A DNA stretch of 64,000 nucleotides from positions 744,001 to 808,000 of the forward strand of contig NZ_KE383929.1 of NCBI RefSeq assembly GCF_000422825.1, written 5' to 3'. The notes below the pieces were generated by a model. That model was not told the origin of the DNA. It made no database searches and saw only the letters and a list, made by a program, of their open reading frames with translations. The stretch comes from Nocardioides insulae DSM 17944. GTDB taxonomy: Bacteria > Actinomycetota > Actinomycetes > Propionibacteriales > Nocardioidaceae. Numbering within the stretch: position 1 is the first letter of the stretch; every line of letters begins with the position of its first letter. Of this stretch, positions 8,185-17,302 are shown in pieces. The translations under genes were made by a program, and so were the position numbers.

Positions 8185-9176
8185 CCGCCGACCCCGCCGC
8201 CGGCGCCACCGTGCCCACCTACCGGGGCACGGTCGGCGCCGGCGTGCTGGGCCGCACCCTGATGCACGAGCACGTCTTCGTCCGCTCCCCCGAGCTCGAC
8301 GTCGACTACCCGCACCCGGAGTGGGACCAGGTCTCCGCCGTGGAGACCGCGGTCCGCGGCCTGGAGGACCTCTACGACCTCGGCATCCGCACGGTCGTGG
8401 ACCTGACCGTGCCCGGGCTGGGCCGGGACGTCGCGCTGGTGGCCCGGGTGGCCGCCCGGGTCAGGGTCAACCTGGTGGCGGCCACCGGCTGGTACACCGA
8501 CGACGTCCTGCCGCCCTTCTTCCGCACCCACGGTCCGGGGCGCCTGGTGGGAGGCACCGACCCGCTGACCGACTTCTTCCTGCGCGACGTGCAGCACGGC
8601 ATCGGCACGAGCGGTGTCCGCGCGGGCGTGGTCAAGGTCGTCACCGACGCCCCCGGGATGACCCCGGACGTCACCCGGATCCTCACCGCCGCCGCCACCG
8701 TGCACGCCGAGACCGGCGTCCTGATCAGCACCCACAGCAACCCCGCCCTGGGCACCGGCCTCGACCAGGCCCGGTTCCTGCTGGACCGCGCCGTGCGTGC
8801 CGACCACCTGATCATCGGGCACAGCGGCGACTCGACCGACCTGGACCAGCTCCGCCGCCTGCTCGGCATGGGCGTGACGCTCGGCTTCGACCGGTTCGGG
8901 ATGGCCCACACCGGGGAGGACCAGCAGCGGGTCGACACCCTCCTCACCCTGCTCGGCGAGGGGTACGCCGGCCAACTGGTCGTCTCGCACGACGCGGCGT
9001 ACTTCAGCCGGGTGACCCCGCCGTCGTGGCGCCGCAGCCACACCCCGCACTGGACCCACGACCACCTGAGCCGACGGATCCTGCCCCTGCTGCTCGAGCG
9101 AGGGGCCCGTCAGGAGGACCTCGACACGATGATGATCGACAACCCGGCCCGCCTGCTCGCCCCGGTGGCGCGATGA
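8181..9176 (+). CDS. Phosphotriesterase-family metal-dependent hydrolase
   Basis: A 331-residue member of the phosphotriesterase/PLL family of binuclear-metal TIM-barrel hydrolases. The metal site is complete: HxH in LMHEHVF near the N-terminus, a candidate carbamylated lysine in GVVKVVTD, His in ISTHSNP, His in LIIGHSGDSTD and Asp in LGFDRFG. Many members are lactonases rather than organophosphatases. It overlaps dctP by four bases and the dehydrogenase gene by four bases, so it belongs to the transport and quinate/shikimate operon. A role in opening a lactone or ester form of the imported hydroaromatic is inferred from context only. Confidence 0.88.
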   Translation: MTADPAAGATVPTYRGTVGAGVLGRTLMHEHVFVRSPELDVDYPHPEWDQVSAVETAVRGLEDLYDLGIRTVVDLTVPGLGRDVALVARVAARVRVNLVAATGWYTDDVLPPFFRTHGPGRLVGGTDPLTDFFLRDVQHGIGTSGVRAGVVKVVTDAPGMTPDVTRILTAAATVHAETGVLISTHSNPALGTGLDQARFLLDRAVRADHLIIGHSGDSTDLDQLRRLLGMGVTLGFDRFGMAHTGEDQQRVDTLLTLLGEGYAGQLVVSHDAAYFSRVTPPSWRRSHTPHWTHDHLSRRILPLLLERGARQEDLDTMMIDNPARLLAPVAR

Positions 9177-10051
9177 GCGGCTCCCTGACTCCGGCCGGCG
9201 AGCGCTACCGCGTCGGGTTGATCGGGCACGGCATCGGTCCGTCGCTCTCCCCCGCCCTGCACATGCGCGAGGCGAGGCTGCTCGGGCTGGACTACGACTA
9301 CGTCGTGATCGACCTGTTGGACCGGGTCGCCGATCTCGGGGACGTGCTCACCCGGCTGGAGGAGGACGGCTTCGCGGCCACCAACATCACCCACCCGTTC
9401 AAGCAGGAGGTGCTGGCCCACGTCGGGACCCGGAGCACGGCGGTGGACCAGATCGGGGCGGCCAACCTGGTGCTGTTCACCGGGGAGGGCCGGGTCGCGC
9501 ACAACACCGACGCCACCGGGTTCGGCGCGGCTCTGGACAGCTTCCTGGCGGCCCAGCCGGGCGGCGAGCACCGCGGCACCGTCGTCCAGGTCGGTGCCGG
9601 CGGAGCGGGCCTCGCCACGGCCTCGGCCCTGGTCGGCATGGGCTTCGAGCAGGTCGTCGTACACGACCGTGCGGCCGCGGCCGCGGCCGCCCTCGCCGCC
9701 CGCTTCGAGGGCGCCTGCGGCACGCGCGTCCGGGTGAGCGAGGGCGAACCCGACCGCTGGCTGGAGCGCGCCGACGGGGTCGTCCACGTGACCCCTGTCG
9801 GCATGAAGGAGCACCCCGGGGTCGCCTTCGACGTGGACCTGCTCCGGCCGGACGCCTGGCTCGCCGAGGTGGTCTACCGCCCGCTGGAGACCGAACTGGT
9901 ACGCCGTGCCCGCCGGCGCGGCCTGGTCACCCTGGACGGCGGCGCGATGGCGGTCGGGCAGGCGGTCGACAGCCTGCACCTGATCACCGGCCGCACACCC
10001 GACCGCGAGAGAATGACCCTGCACTTCGACGAACTCGTCGCCGAGGCGTGA
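9173..10051 (+). CDS. Quinate/shikimate dehydrogenase (AroE/YdiB family)
   Basis: A 292-residue AroE-family enzyme that interconverts shikimate with 3-dehydroshikimate, and probably quinate with 3-dehydroquinate. The substrate domain shows SLSPALHM and the catalytic lysine in HPFKQEV; AHNTDATGF and the dinucleotide loop VGAGGAGLATA follow. Its place between a TRAP system and a dehydroshikimate dehydratase argues for a catabolic role, like QsuD of Corynebacterium, rather than the biosynthetic AroE. It starts in the stop of the preceding gene, and its stop is 50 bases before the next start. Confidence 0.87.
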   Translation: MSGSLTPAGERYRVGLIGHGIGPSLSPALHMREARLLGLDYDYVVIDLLDRVADLGDVLTRLEEDGFAATNITHPFKQEVLAHVGTRSTAVDQIGAANLVLFTGEGRVAHNTDATGFGAALDSFLAAQPGGEHRGTVVQVGAGGAGLATASALVGMGFEQVVVHDRAAAAAAALAARFEGACGTRVRVSEGEPDRWLERADGVVHVTPVGMKEHPGVAFDVDLLRPDAWLAEVVYRPLETELVRRARRRGLVTLDGGAMAVGQAVDSLHLITGRTPDRERMTLHFDELVAEA

Positions 10052-10101
10052 GGCCGCACCGGCGCGGCCCGACCGCCACCCAGATCCTTGGAGGAACCAT
10101 C

Positions 10102-11946
10102 GTGTCCGTCACCCCCTCGCCCCGGCTCCGCCGAGCCATCGCCACGGTCTGCCTCAGCGGCAGCCTCGAGGAGAAGCTGACCGCCTGCGCGGAGGCCGGC
10201 TTCGACGGGGTCGAGATCTTCGAGCAGGACCTGGTGGTCAGCGACCTCAGCCCCGAGGAGGTGCGCGCCCGTGCCGACCGGCTCGGCCTGACCATCGACC
10301 TCTACCAGCCCTTCCGCGACTTCGAGGGGGTCGACGAGGAGCAGTTGGCCGACAACCTGCGCCGGGCCGAGGAGCGGTTCAAGGTGATGAAGCGGCTGGG
10401 CGCCGACCTCATCCTGGTGTGCAGCAACGTCGCCACCGCGACCGTCGACTCCGACGAGGTCTCCGCCGCCCAGCTACGGCAGCTGGGCGACCTGGCCGAG
10501 AAGTACGACGTCAGGATCGCCTTCGAGGCGCTGGCCTGGGGACGCTTCGTCAACGACTACCGGCGGGCCTGGCGGATCGTCGAACTGGCCGACCATCCTC
10601 GGGTGGGCACCTGCCTGGACAGCTTCCACATCCTCTCCCGCGGCCACGACCCGGCCGAGATCGAGCGGATCCCCGGGGACAAGATCTTCTTCGTCCAGCT
10701 CGCCGACGCGCCCGCGCTCTCCATGGACGTCCTGAGCTGGAGCCGGCACCACCGGCTCTTCCCGGGTGAGGGCGACTTCGAGCTCGGTGGGTTCGTGGCC
10801 CACCTGAGCCGCGCCGGCTACACCGGGCCGCTCTCCCTGGAGGTCTTCAACGACGTCTTCCGGCAGACCGACACCCAGCGCACCGCCCACCACGCGATGC
10901 GCTCCCTCGGCTGGGTCGAGGACCAGGCCGCCCGGGTGGTGGGCGCCGACCAGCAGGCCCCCACGCTGCCCCCGACCCGGCTCCCCCGGGCAGGTTCCGC
11001 GTGCGGCTACGACTATGTCGAGGTCAAGGCGGAGAACACCAGCGAGGTCGAGGCCGCGCTCTATCAGCTCGGGCTCACCTTCCGCGGCCGGCACCGCACC
11101 AAGCCGGTCCGGCTCTGGTCGGCCGGCGACATCCGGGTGGTGCTGAACGAGGAGCACGCCATCGGGGAGGAGCCCCACCTGGCCGGCGTCGGTTTCACCA
11201 TGCCGTCGGCGGCCACCGCCACCGAGCGTGCCCGGGCGCTCTCCGCTCAGCCGGTCACCCGGCGTACCCACGCCGACGAGCAGCGCCTGGACGGCTTCGA
11301 CTCCCCCAATGGGATGGAGGTCTTCTTCAACGACCCCGTCGAACCGGGCGAGCCCGGCTGGGTCGCGGAGTTCCTGCACGGCAACGAGGCGGACGCCGCG
11401 ACGCCGTACTCCCGGATCGACCACATCAACCTGGTCCACCCCTGGGACGCCCACGACGAGGCGGTCCTCTTCTACACCAGCGTGCTGGGGCTCGAGGCGC
11501 CGCCGCCGGTGGAGGTCGCCAGCCCGCAGGGACTGGTCCGAAGCCAGGTGATGCGCAGCGCCGACGGCAGTGTCCGGCTGCCGCTCAACGTCGCCCCGGC
11601 ACTGAGCCGCCACTACCCCGAGCACGTCGCTCTGGCCTGCGACGACATCGTCGCGGTGGCCCGACGGGCGCGCGAGCGTGGCATGAAGCTGCTCCGCATC
11701 CCGGCCAACTACTACGACGACCTGCGCGCCCGCTTCGGCCTCCCGGATGAGCAACTGGATCTGCTCCGCCGGCACGACCTGCTGCTCGACAGGGATGCGC
11801 ACGGCGAGTTCTGGCACTTCTACACCGCCCGGCTCGGGCGGGTGTTCTTCGAGGTGGTGCAGCGGGTCGACGGGTACGACGGCTACGGCGCCGACAACGC
11901 CCCCGTCCGACTCGCCGCCCAGCAGCGCCGGGACGGGCGCAGCTAG
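10102..11946 (+). CDS. Fused 3-dehydroshikimate dehydratase / HPPD-like protein (QsuB/QuiC type)
   Basis: A 614-residue two-domain protein. Residues about 1-290 are a xylose-isomerase-like TIM barrel (EEKLTACAEAGFDGVEIFEQD, ADLILVCSN, VGTCLDSFHIL, GPLSLEVFNDVFR) of the 3-dehydroshikimate dehydratase kind, which forms protocatechuate. Residues about 310-605 are two VOC modules resembling 4-hydroxyphenylpyruvate dioxygenase. The C-terminal half keeps an HPPD-like facial triad: His441 (DHINL), His508 (EHVALACDD) and Glu584 (VFFEVVQR). The GTG start at 10102 is preceded by GGAGGA. This links hydroaromatic uptake to the pcaHGBC genes on the left. The activity of the C-terminal half is not settled by sequence. 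Confidence 0.9.
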   Translation: MSVTPSPRLRRAIATVCLSGSLEEKLTACAEAGFDGVEIFEQDLVVSDLSPEEVRARADRLGLTIDLYQPFRDFEGVDEEQLADNLRRAEERFKVMKRLGADLILVCSNVATATVDSDEVSAAQLRQLGDLAEKYDVRIAFEALAWGRFVNDYRRAWRIVELADHPRVGTCLDSFHILSRGHDPAEIERIPGDKIFFVQLADAPALSMDVLSWSRHHRLFPGEGDFELGGFVAHLSRAGYTGPLSLEVFNDVFRQTDTQRTAHHAMRSLGWVEDQAARVVGADQQAPTLPPTRLPRAGSACGYDYVEVKAENTSEVEAALYQLGLTFRGRHRTKPVRLWSAGDIRVVLNEEHAIGEEPHLAGVGFTMPSAATATERARALSAQPVTRRTHADEQRLDGFDSPNGMEVFFNDPVEPGEPGWVAEFLHGNEADAATPYSRIDHINLVHPWDAHDEAVLFYTSVLGLEAPPPVEVASPQGLVRSQVMRSADGSVRLPLNVAPALSRHYPEHVALACDDIVAVARRARERGMKLLRIPANYYDDLRARFGLPDEQLDLLRRHDLLLDRDAHGEFWHFYTARLGRVFFEVVQRVDGYDGYGADNAPVRLAAQQRRDGRS

Positions 11947-11987
11947 GGCGACGCCCCGGCATCCGGTCTGGCTCACCCCTGGCCGCG

Positions 11988-12012
11988 GGGGGCTCGGCCC
12001 GGCCGAGCCCCC
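11988..12012. terminator. Bidirectional hairpin between convergent operons
   Basis: GGGGGCTCGGCC and GGCCGAGCCCCC form a 12-base perfect inverted repeat separated by one base (the innermost pairs must open to make the loop). It lies between the convergent dehydratase gene and the substrate-binding-protein gene, where a two-way terminator is expected. There is no U-run. Confidence 0.6.
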
Positions 12013-12053
12013 GGGTCGGGCCACCCGAACCGGGTCTTGGAGAGCCCACCGTC

Positions 12054-13334
12054 TCAGCCCTCGAAGCAGGCCCCCGTGAAGTCGTACCCGGCCGCGGTCT
12101 CGCCCTCGAAGAAGTCCTCCTCGACGACGACTCCGGTCGGGGCCTTCGGGTCCACGGAGCTGAGCAGGGTCTGGGTGAACACCGGCTGGTCGTCGGCGAA
12201 GTTGCCGGCGTCCTCGGGCAGCACGCCCTCGTAGTCGACGGTCTCCAGTGCCTGCACGGCCTCGAGCAGACCGGCCCGGGTCTTGTCGTAGTCGCCCTCG
12301 AGCCACTCCTCGAGCGCCGCCTTCAGCGGGTAGGACCAGACCCAGCCCGCGGTGTACCCGTCGTTGGGCTGATCGACCTGTCCCACCGCCTCCCGCATCG
12401 CGGCGTGCCCGTCGGTCTCGGTCGGCCACGGACCCCAGGGGCCGGACTGCATGTACATCGCCTCCAGCGCGGGCGCGGACGGCGTCTCCAGCAGGGCCGG
12501 GTTCCAGGTCGGGGAGAGTCCGATGAAGCGGCCCTGGTACCCCTGCGACGCCGCCTGCCCGACGATGACCGCCGTCTCGGTCGGACCGACCCCGAGCAAC
12601 ACCAGGTCGGGCTTCTCGCGCACGATCGAGCTGATCGCGCCACCCTGGTTCTCCTGGCCCGGCTCGGTCTCCACGCTGGAGAACTCCAGCCCGTGCCCGT
12701 CCGAGGCGATCTCCGCACCCGCCGCGCCGTCGCCGCCGTAGTCGCCCGGGAAGCCGACCGCCATCACCGAGCCGACGTCCATGTTCTCCACCGCGTAGTC
12801 GACGCTGTTCATGCCCTCGACGCAGTAGTTGGCACCGGACTCGAGGATGACGTCCTCGAAGGCCCACAGCGAGGTCCAGGAGGCCGGAGCCCCGATCATC
12901 TCGTCGCTCTCCATGTCCGGGAGGATCGCGAGCGTGGTCGGCGAGCCGAGGGTCTGCGCGAGCGCGAGCACATCGCCGGAGATCTCGCCGTAGACCTGCT
13001 GATGGGTCTGCGGGTTGTAGAGGTTGTCCTTGACGTAGGTGGAGACGTCGATGTCGTAGCCGCCGATCCCCCCGTCATCGTTGACCCGCTGCCAGAACGC
13101 CTTCTGCGCATCGACGATCGGAACGCCGAGCGCGGCGAAGGGCCCCTGGGTGAGGTCTGAGATCGAGCCGAGATAGATGCACCCGTTGCCGTCGTTGACC
13201 GGCGTGGGGCAGGGTTCATCGCTCACGCCGGGCGCGTCGACGGCCTCGCTGCCGCCGTCGTCGCCTCCTCCGCGGCAGCCCGCGGCGACCAGGCTCACCG
13301 CCACGAGGGCCACTCCGAATTTGATCAGTTTCAC
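12054..13334 (-). CDS. Branched-chain-type ABC transporter substrate-binding lipoprotein
   Basis: A 426-residue periplasmic-binding-protein-like receptor of the LivJ/HAAT family. A signal peptide ends in the lipobox VAAGC (VSLVAAGCRGGG). The mature part has the first lobe (IYLGSISDLTQGPFAALGVPI) and a middle segment reading LVLLGVGPTETAVIVGQAASQGYQG. I chose the GTG at 13334, eight bases after AAGGAG; a GTG nine bases further upstream is too close to that site. It is the last gene of the livF-livG-ligase-livH-livM operon. The ligand is probably a carboxylic acid that the encoded ligase activates. Confidence 0.9.
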   Translation of the reverse strand: MKLIKFGVALVAVSLVAAGCRGGGDDGGSEAVDAPGVSDEPCPTPVNDGNGCIYLGSISDLTQGPFAALGVPIVDAQKAFWQRVNDDGGIGGYDIDVSTYVKDNLYNPQTHQQVYGEISGDVLALAQTLGSPTTLAILPDMESDEMIGAPASWTSLWAFEDVILESGANYCVEGMNSVDYAVENMDVGSVMAVGFPGDYGGDGAAGAEIASDGHGLEFSSVETEPGQENQGGAISSIVREKPDLVLLGVGPTETAVIVGQAASQGYQGRFIGLSPTWNPALLETPSAPALEAMYMQSGPWGPWPTETDGHAAMREAVGQVDQPNDGYTAGWVWSYPLKAALEEWLEGDYDKTRAGLLEAVQALETVDYEGVLPEDAGNFADDQPVFTQTLLSSVDPKAPTGVVVEEDFFEGETAAGYDFTGACFEG

Positions 13335-13365
13335 TGCGAACACTCCTTCTTGGTGGGGGGCCGGA

Positions 13366-14505
13366 TCAGTAGCTGAACGGCCAGCTCTTCCAGTAGTTCC
13401 GGATCCGGATCCAGATCCCGAAGAGCCCGCGCGGCTCGAAGAGCAGGAAGCCCACGATGAGCAGGCCGTAGAGCACCTCCTGCAGTTGGAAGATGTTGGG
13501 GATGTCGGTGGGGCTGCCCGAGATGAAGGTGAGGTAGTCGGGGAGCTGCCGGGTGAGGGTGGGCAGCATCGAGATGAACAGCGCGCCCATGAGGGTGCCG
13601 CTGACGGTGCCCGCTCCGCCGATCAGCACCATCGCGATGAACTGCACCGAGAGCAGCAGGTTGAAGCTGCTCGGCTCGAAGAAGCCGATCAGGCTGTAGA
13701 TGAGCGCGCCCGAGCAGCCGGCGTAGAACGAGGAGATCGCGAAGGCGACGGTCTTGGTGCGCGGCAGGTTGATCGCCATCATCTCCGCGGCCATGTCGCG
13801 GTCGCGTACGGCGGCGAAGGACCGTCCCACCCGCGACCGGGCCAGGTTGCGGGCCGCGAGGGCGAAGACCAGCAGCAGGACCAGCAGGGTCAGGTATGCC
13901 TTCTGGTCGCCGCTGAGGATCTCACCGGTGCGGGTCAGTTCCAGCCCGAAGAACTCCATCCTCGCGCCCTCGCGCCCCACCCCGGCGCCACCGGTCAGGT
14001 CGCTCCACTCCTCGAAGATGTGCTGCCCGATGAAGACCAGACCGAGCGTGACGATGGCCAGGTAGAGCCCGCGCAGCCGGGTCGCGATGGGGGCGATCAC
14101 TACGCCGGTCAGCGCTGCCACCAGGCCGGCCGCGGGCAGCCAGATCGCGATGTTGGTGATCCCGAACCCGATCGTGCGGCCCTCCGGGTCGCCCGAGAGC
14201 GCCGCCGCGGTGTAAGCACCGACGCCGAGGAAGAAGGCGTGGCCGAGCGAGACCTGGCCGGCGAGACCGGTGATGATGTTGAGCCCCAGCGCACCGATGG
14301 CGAAGCCGAAGGCGATCGCCAGGGTCTCCAGGGTCGGGTCGGTGAGCAGGAACGGCAGCCCGAAGGCGACCAGGATGATCACGCCGACCCAGATCTGCTT
14401 CGGTCGGGTGTTGAACAGCGCGATCTCCTGCTCGTAGCTGCCGAAGAAGGCGGGTCGGCCCGGCAGCCGGCGGCTCCGGCGCGGCGTCTGGATGGTGGTC
14501 GTCAT
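13366..14505 (-). CDS. livM: Branched-chain-type ABC transporter permease (LivM)
   Basis: A 379-residue permease with about ten membrane helices. Diagnostic segments are LGLNIITGLAGQVSLGHAFFLGVGAYTAA, typical of LivM after its first helices, and the cytoplasmic loop GRSFAAVRDRDMAAEMMAINLPRTKT, which contacts the ATPase subunits. The ATG at 14505 overlaps the livH stop by four bases. A longer open frame upstream overlaps livH and is not used. Confidence 0.93.
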   Translation of the reverse strand: MTTTIQTPRRSRRLPGRPAFFGSYEQEIALFNTRPKQIWVGVIILVAFGLPFLLTDPTLETLAIAFGFAIGALGLNIITGLAGQVSLGHAFFLGVGAYTAAALSGDPEGRTIGFGITNIAIWLPAAGLVAALTGVVIAPIATRLRGLYLAIVTLGLVFIGQHIFEEWSDLTGGAGVGREGARMEFFGLELTRTGEILSGDQKAYLTLLVLLLVFALAARNLARSRVGRSFAAVRDRDMAAEMMAINLPRTKTVAFAISSFYAGCSGALIYSLIGFFEPSSFNLLLSVQFIAMVLIGGAGTVSGTLMGALFISMLPTLTRQLPDYLTFISGSPTDIPNIFQLQEVLYGLLIVGFLLFEPRGLFGIWIRIRNYWKSWPFSY

Positions 14506-15413
14506 ACCCGCCGTACCTCCGGAGTGCCGAAGAGGCCGTAGGGACGCACCAGCAGCACCACGAACATCAGCACGTACGGCGCCACGACCTGGAAGTTGTT
14601 GCCCAGCCAGGGCGCCCACTGGCCCTGGTAGCTGCCGACCAGCGACTCCACCACACCGACCGCGAGCCCACCGATCACCGCCCCGGCCAGCGAGTCGAGC
14701 CCGCCGAGGATGATCGCGGGCAGGGCGACCAGCGCGACGATCCAGATCTGGCGATCCACGCCGGCGCTGGTCGCGAGCAGGGTGCCGGCGACGGCGGCGA
14801 GGGCGCCGGCGATCGCCCAGGACATCGAGAAGACCGCGCCCACGCTGATGCCCTGGGTCATCGCCGCCTCCTGGTCGAAGGCGGTCGCCCGCATCGCGAG
14901 GCCGTGCCGGGTGTAGCGGAAGAACAGCACCAGGAGGAGGACGACCAGGGCGAGGATGCCCAGCGCCACCAGGTGCCGTTCCTGGATCCGGAGCCCGAGG
15001 ATCTCGGTGCGCTCGAGCCCCCACGGGTTGGGCACCGGGCGGGCCCCCAGACCGATGAATCCCGAGGTGATGACGCGGACGGCGATGTCGATGCCGATGG
15101 TGATGATCGCGATGGTGAAGGCCGCCCGGCCGATCATCGGCCGGATCGCCAACCGCTCGATCGCCATCGCCACCAGCGCCGTGACCAGCGCCGCCGCGGT
15201 GACGGAGACGAAGAACGCGACCGCGCCGACCAGGGCCGCGCCCAGGGCCGGTGCGATGTAGCTGCTGATCACCGCCCCGGTCATCATCAGGGCGGGCTGC
15301 GCGAAGCTGATCGCGCCGGAGGACTTGTAGATGATCACGAAGCCCAGCGCGAGCAGCGCGTAGATCGCGCCGTTGCCCAGACCACGCAGGACGGACTCGA
15401 GGAACTCGGTCAT
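14502..15413 (-). CDS. livH: Branched-chain-type ABC transporter permease (LivH)
   Basis: A 303-residue LivH-type permease starting MTEFLESVLRGLGNGAIYALLALGFV, the usual LivH opening, with IIYKSSGAISFAQPALMMTGA following and the conserved loop AMRATAFDQEAAMTQGISV near the middle. It forms the transmembrane channel with LivM. It is coupled by ATGA overlaps on both sides, to the ligase upstream and livM downstream. Confidence 0.94.
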   Translation of the reverse strand: MTEFLESVLRGLGNGAIYALLALGFVIIYKSSGAISFAQPALMMTGAVISSYIAPALGAALVGAVAFFVSVTAAALVTALVAMAIERLAIRPMIGRAAFTIAIITIGIDIAVRVITSGFIGLGARPVPNPWGLERTEILGLRIQERHLVALGILALVVLLLVLFFRYTRHGLAMRATAFDQEAAMTQGISVGAVFSMSWAIAGALAAVAGTLLATSAGVDRQIWIVALVALPAIILGGLDSLAGAVIGGLAVGVVESLVGSYQGQWAPWLGNNFQVVAPYVLMFVVLLVRPYGLFGTPEVRRV

Positions 15414-17302
15414 GAGGCACTCCCCGCATAGAGCTCGTCGACCAGGTCGTGGAAGGACCGCTCGATCGCCGACCGCTTCACCTTCTGGGTGGCGGTGAGC
15501 TCGCCGTCCTCGTGATCGAGCTCCTTGGGCAGCAGTCGGAAGACCTTGATCTGCTCCACCTGGGCCAGCCGGAGGTTGACCTCGTCGACCACCCCCGCGA
15601 CCAGCTCGACCACCTCGGGCTTCTCGGTCAGGTCGCGGTAGGTGCTGTAGCCGATCCGCTGCCGCTGCGCCCACTCGCCGACGGTCTCCAGCTCGATGCC
15701 GATCATCGCGGAGAGGTACCTGCGCCCGTCACCGAGCACGATCGCCTCACGGACGTACGGCGAGGCCTTCAGCTCGTTCTCGATCTGCGAGGGCGAGATG
15801 TTCTTGCCCCCGGCGGTGATGATGATGTCCTTCATCCGGTCGGTGATCTTCAGATGGGTGCCCTCGACCCACTCGCCGACGTCGCCGGTGCGCAGCCAGC
15901 CGTCCTCGGTGAGCGCGGCCCGGGTGGCGTCCGGCTTGTTCCAGTAGCCGGCGAACACCCCGGCGTGCCGGGTGAGGATCTCGCCGGTCAGCTCGTCGAT
16001 CCGCAGCTCGGTGCCGGGATGCACCTCGCCGACCGTGCCGAGCCGGACCCGGCCGGGCCGGTTGGCGGTGGCGACCGCGGTGTTCTCGGTCATGCCGTAG
16101 ACCTCGTGCATCGGCACCCCGATGCCCATGAAGAAGCGGAGCACGTCGGGGGCGATCGGAGCCGCCCCCGAGGCGGCGTACCGCACCTTCCGCATACCGA
16201 GCCGGTCCTTGAGAGCGCGGTAGTAACAGACCCAGCCGACGGCGTAGGTGAGCCGGGCGGCGACCGTGGGCGCGCCGCCGGTCTCGACCAGCCGGTGCCC
16301 GAGCCGGTCGGCGACCTTCAACCAGAAGCGCCCGACCCGGCGCTTGAGCCAGGAGGCGCCGGAGAGCCGGTTCTCGATCCCGGCCAGCTGCTTCTCCCAG
16401 ATCCTCGGGACGCCGAACAGGATCGTCGGCTGGATCTCGCGCAGGTTGGCCGGCACCGTCTCGATCGACTCCGCGAAGTTGACCTGGGTGCCCGCGCCGG
16501 CGTTGAACCAGGTGCTGAAGATCCGCTCGGCGACGTGGGCGAGCGGCAGGTAGGACAGCGACAGGTCCTTCGGACCCGGTGGTGGATCGGTGAAGGCCCC
16601 CTGCGTGACCAGGATCTGGATCGCGAACTCGACGTTGGCGAGGGTGAGTTGCGCCCCCTTCGGGGGGCCGGTCGTACCCGAGGTGTAGATCAGCGTGGCC
16701 AGATCGGTGCTCTGCTGGGCGGCGATCACCTCACCGAGTGCCTGTGGCCGGTCCTCGCGGTACCGACGGCCGAGTTCGAGGAACTCCTCCCACGACATCA
16801 GCTTGTCGTGGGAGTAGCGCCCACGGATGCCGCGCGGCTCCAGGTAGACGATGTGCGCCAGTGCCGGGCACTCCTCGACCACCGCGAGGGTCTTGTCCAA
16901 CTGCTCCTGGTCCTCGACCAGGATCACCCGGGCCCCGGAGTCGGCGAGCAGGTAGCCCACCTCGGCGGCGGGGTTGGTCGGGTAGACACCCACCGAAGCG
17001 GCCCGGGCAGCCATCGCGCCCATGTCGGCGATCAGCCACTCCGGGCGGTTCTCCGCATGGATGGCCACCCGGTCCCCCGGCGCGATGCCGAGCGCGAGGT
17101 AGGCGTGCCCGGCCGCCTCCACGTGCTCCCAGTACGACGCCCAGGTCCACTCCCGCCAGATGCCGAGGTGCTTGTCGCGCAGCGCGACGGCGTCCGGTCT
17201 GGCCGACGCGTGATCGCGGATCCGGGTCACCGGAGAGATCACCGGGGTGGCGCCGGGGCTGCTCCCGGCGCCGGTGACCGGTCCGGGGGTGGGCTCGCTC
17301 AC
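15410..17302 (-). CDS. AMP-dependent acyl-CoA ligase embedded in the liv operon
   Basis: A 630-residue ANL-superfamily ligase resembling long-chain fatty-acid CoA ligases. The AMP-binding P-loop TLIYTSGTTGPPKGA lies at about residues 205-220, the YGMTEN motif near residue 400, and GWLRTGDVGEW with the hinge DRMKDIIITAGGKNISP in the C-terminal part. It would activate a carboxylic acid to its CoA thioester in the cytoplasm. The GTG start at 17302 overlaps the livG stop by four bases, and the gene overlaps livH. A ligase between transporter genes suggests activation coupled to uptake. The substrate may be aromatic, alicyclic or aliphatic; sequence does not say. Confidence 0.92.
   Translation of the reverse strand: MSEPTPGPVTGAGSSPGATPVISPVTRIRDHASARPDAVALRDKHLGIWREWTWASYWEHVEAAGHAYLALGIAPGDRVAIHAENRPEWLIADMGAMAARAASVGVYPTNPAAEVGYLLADSGARVILVEDQEQLDKTLAVVEECPALAHIVYLEPRGIRGRYSHDKLMSWEEFLELGRRYREDRPQALGEVIAAQQSTDLATLIYTSGTTGPPKGAQLTLANVEFAIQILVTQGAFTDPPPGPKDLSLSYLPLAHVAERIFSTWFNAGAGTQVNFAESIETVPANLREIQPTILFGVPRIWEKQLAGIENRLSGASWLKRRVGRFWLKVADRLGHRLVETGGAPTVAARLTYAVGWVCYYRALKDRLGMRKVRYAASGAAPIAPDVLRFFMGIGVPMHEVYGMTENTAVATANRPGRVRLGTVGEVHPGTELRIDELTGEILTRHAGVFAGYWNKPDATRAALTEDGWLRTGDVGEWVEGTHLKITDRMKDIIITAGGKNISPSQIENELKASPYVREAIVLGDGRRYLSAMIGIELETVGEWAQRQRIGYSTYRDLTEKPEVVELVAGVVDEVNLRLAQVEQIKVFRLLPKELDHEDGELTATQKVKRSAIERSFHDLVDELYAGSAS

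Noticed and set aside
13366..15429. Possible permease fusion of livM and livH as a single long frame
   Set aside because: The extended frame upstream of livM's ATG translates to a non-hydrophobic Arg/Ala/Gly sequence out of frame with livH. Two separate permeases joined by an ATGA overlap explain the region.
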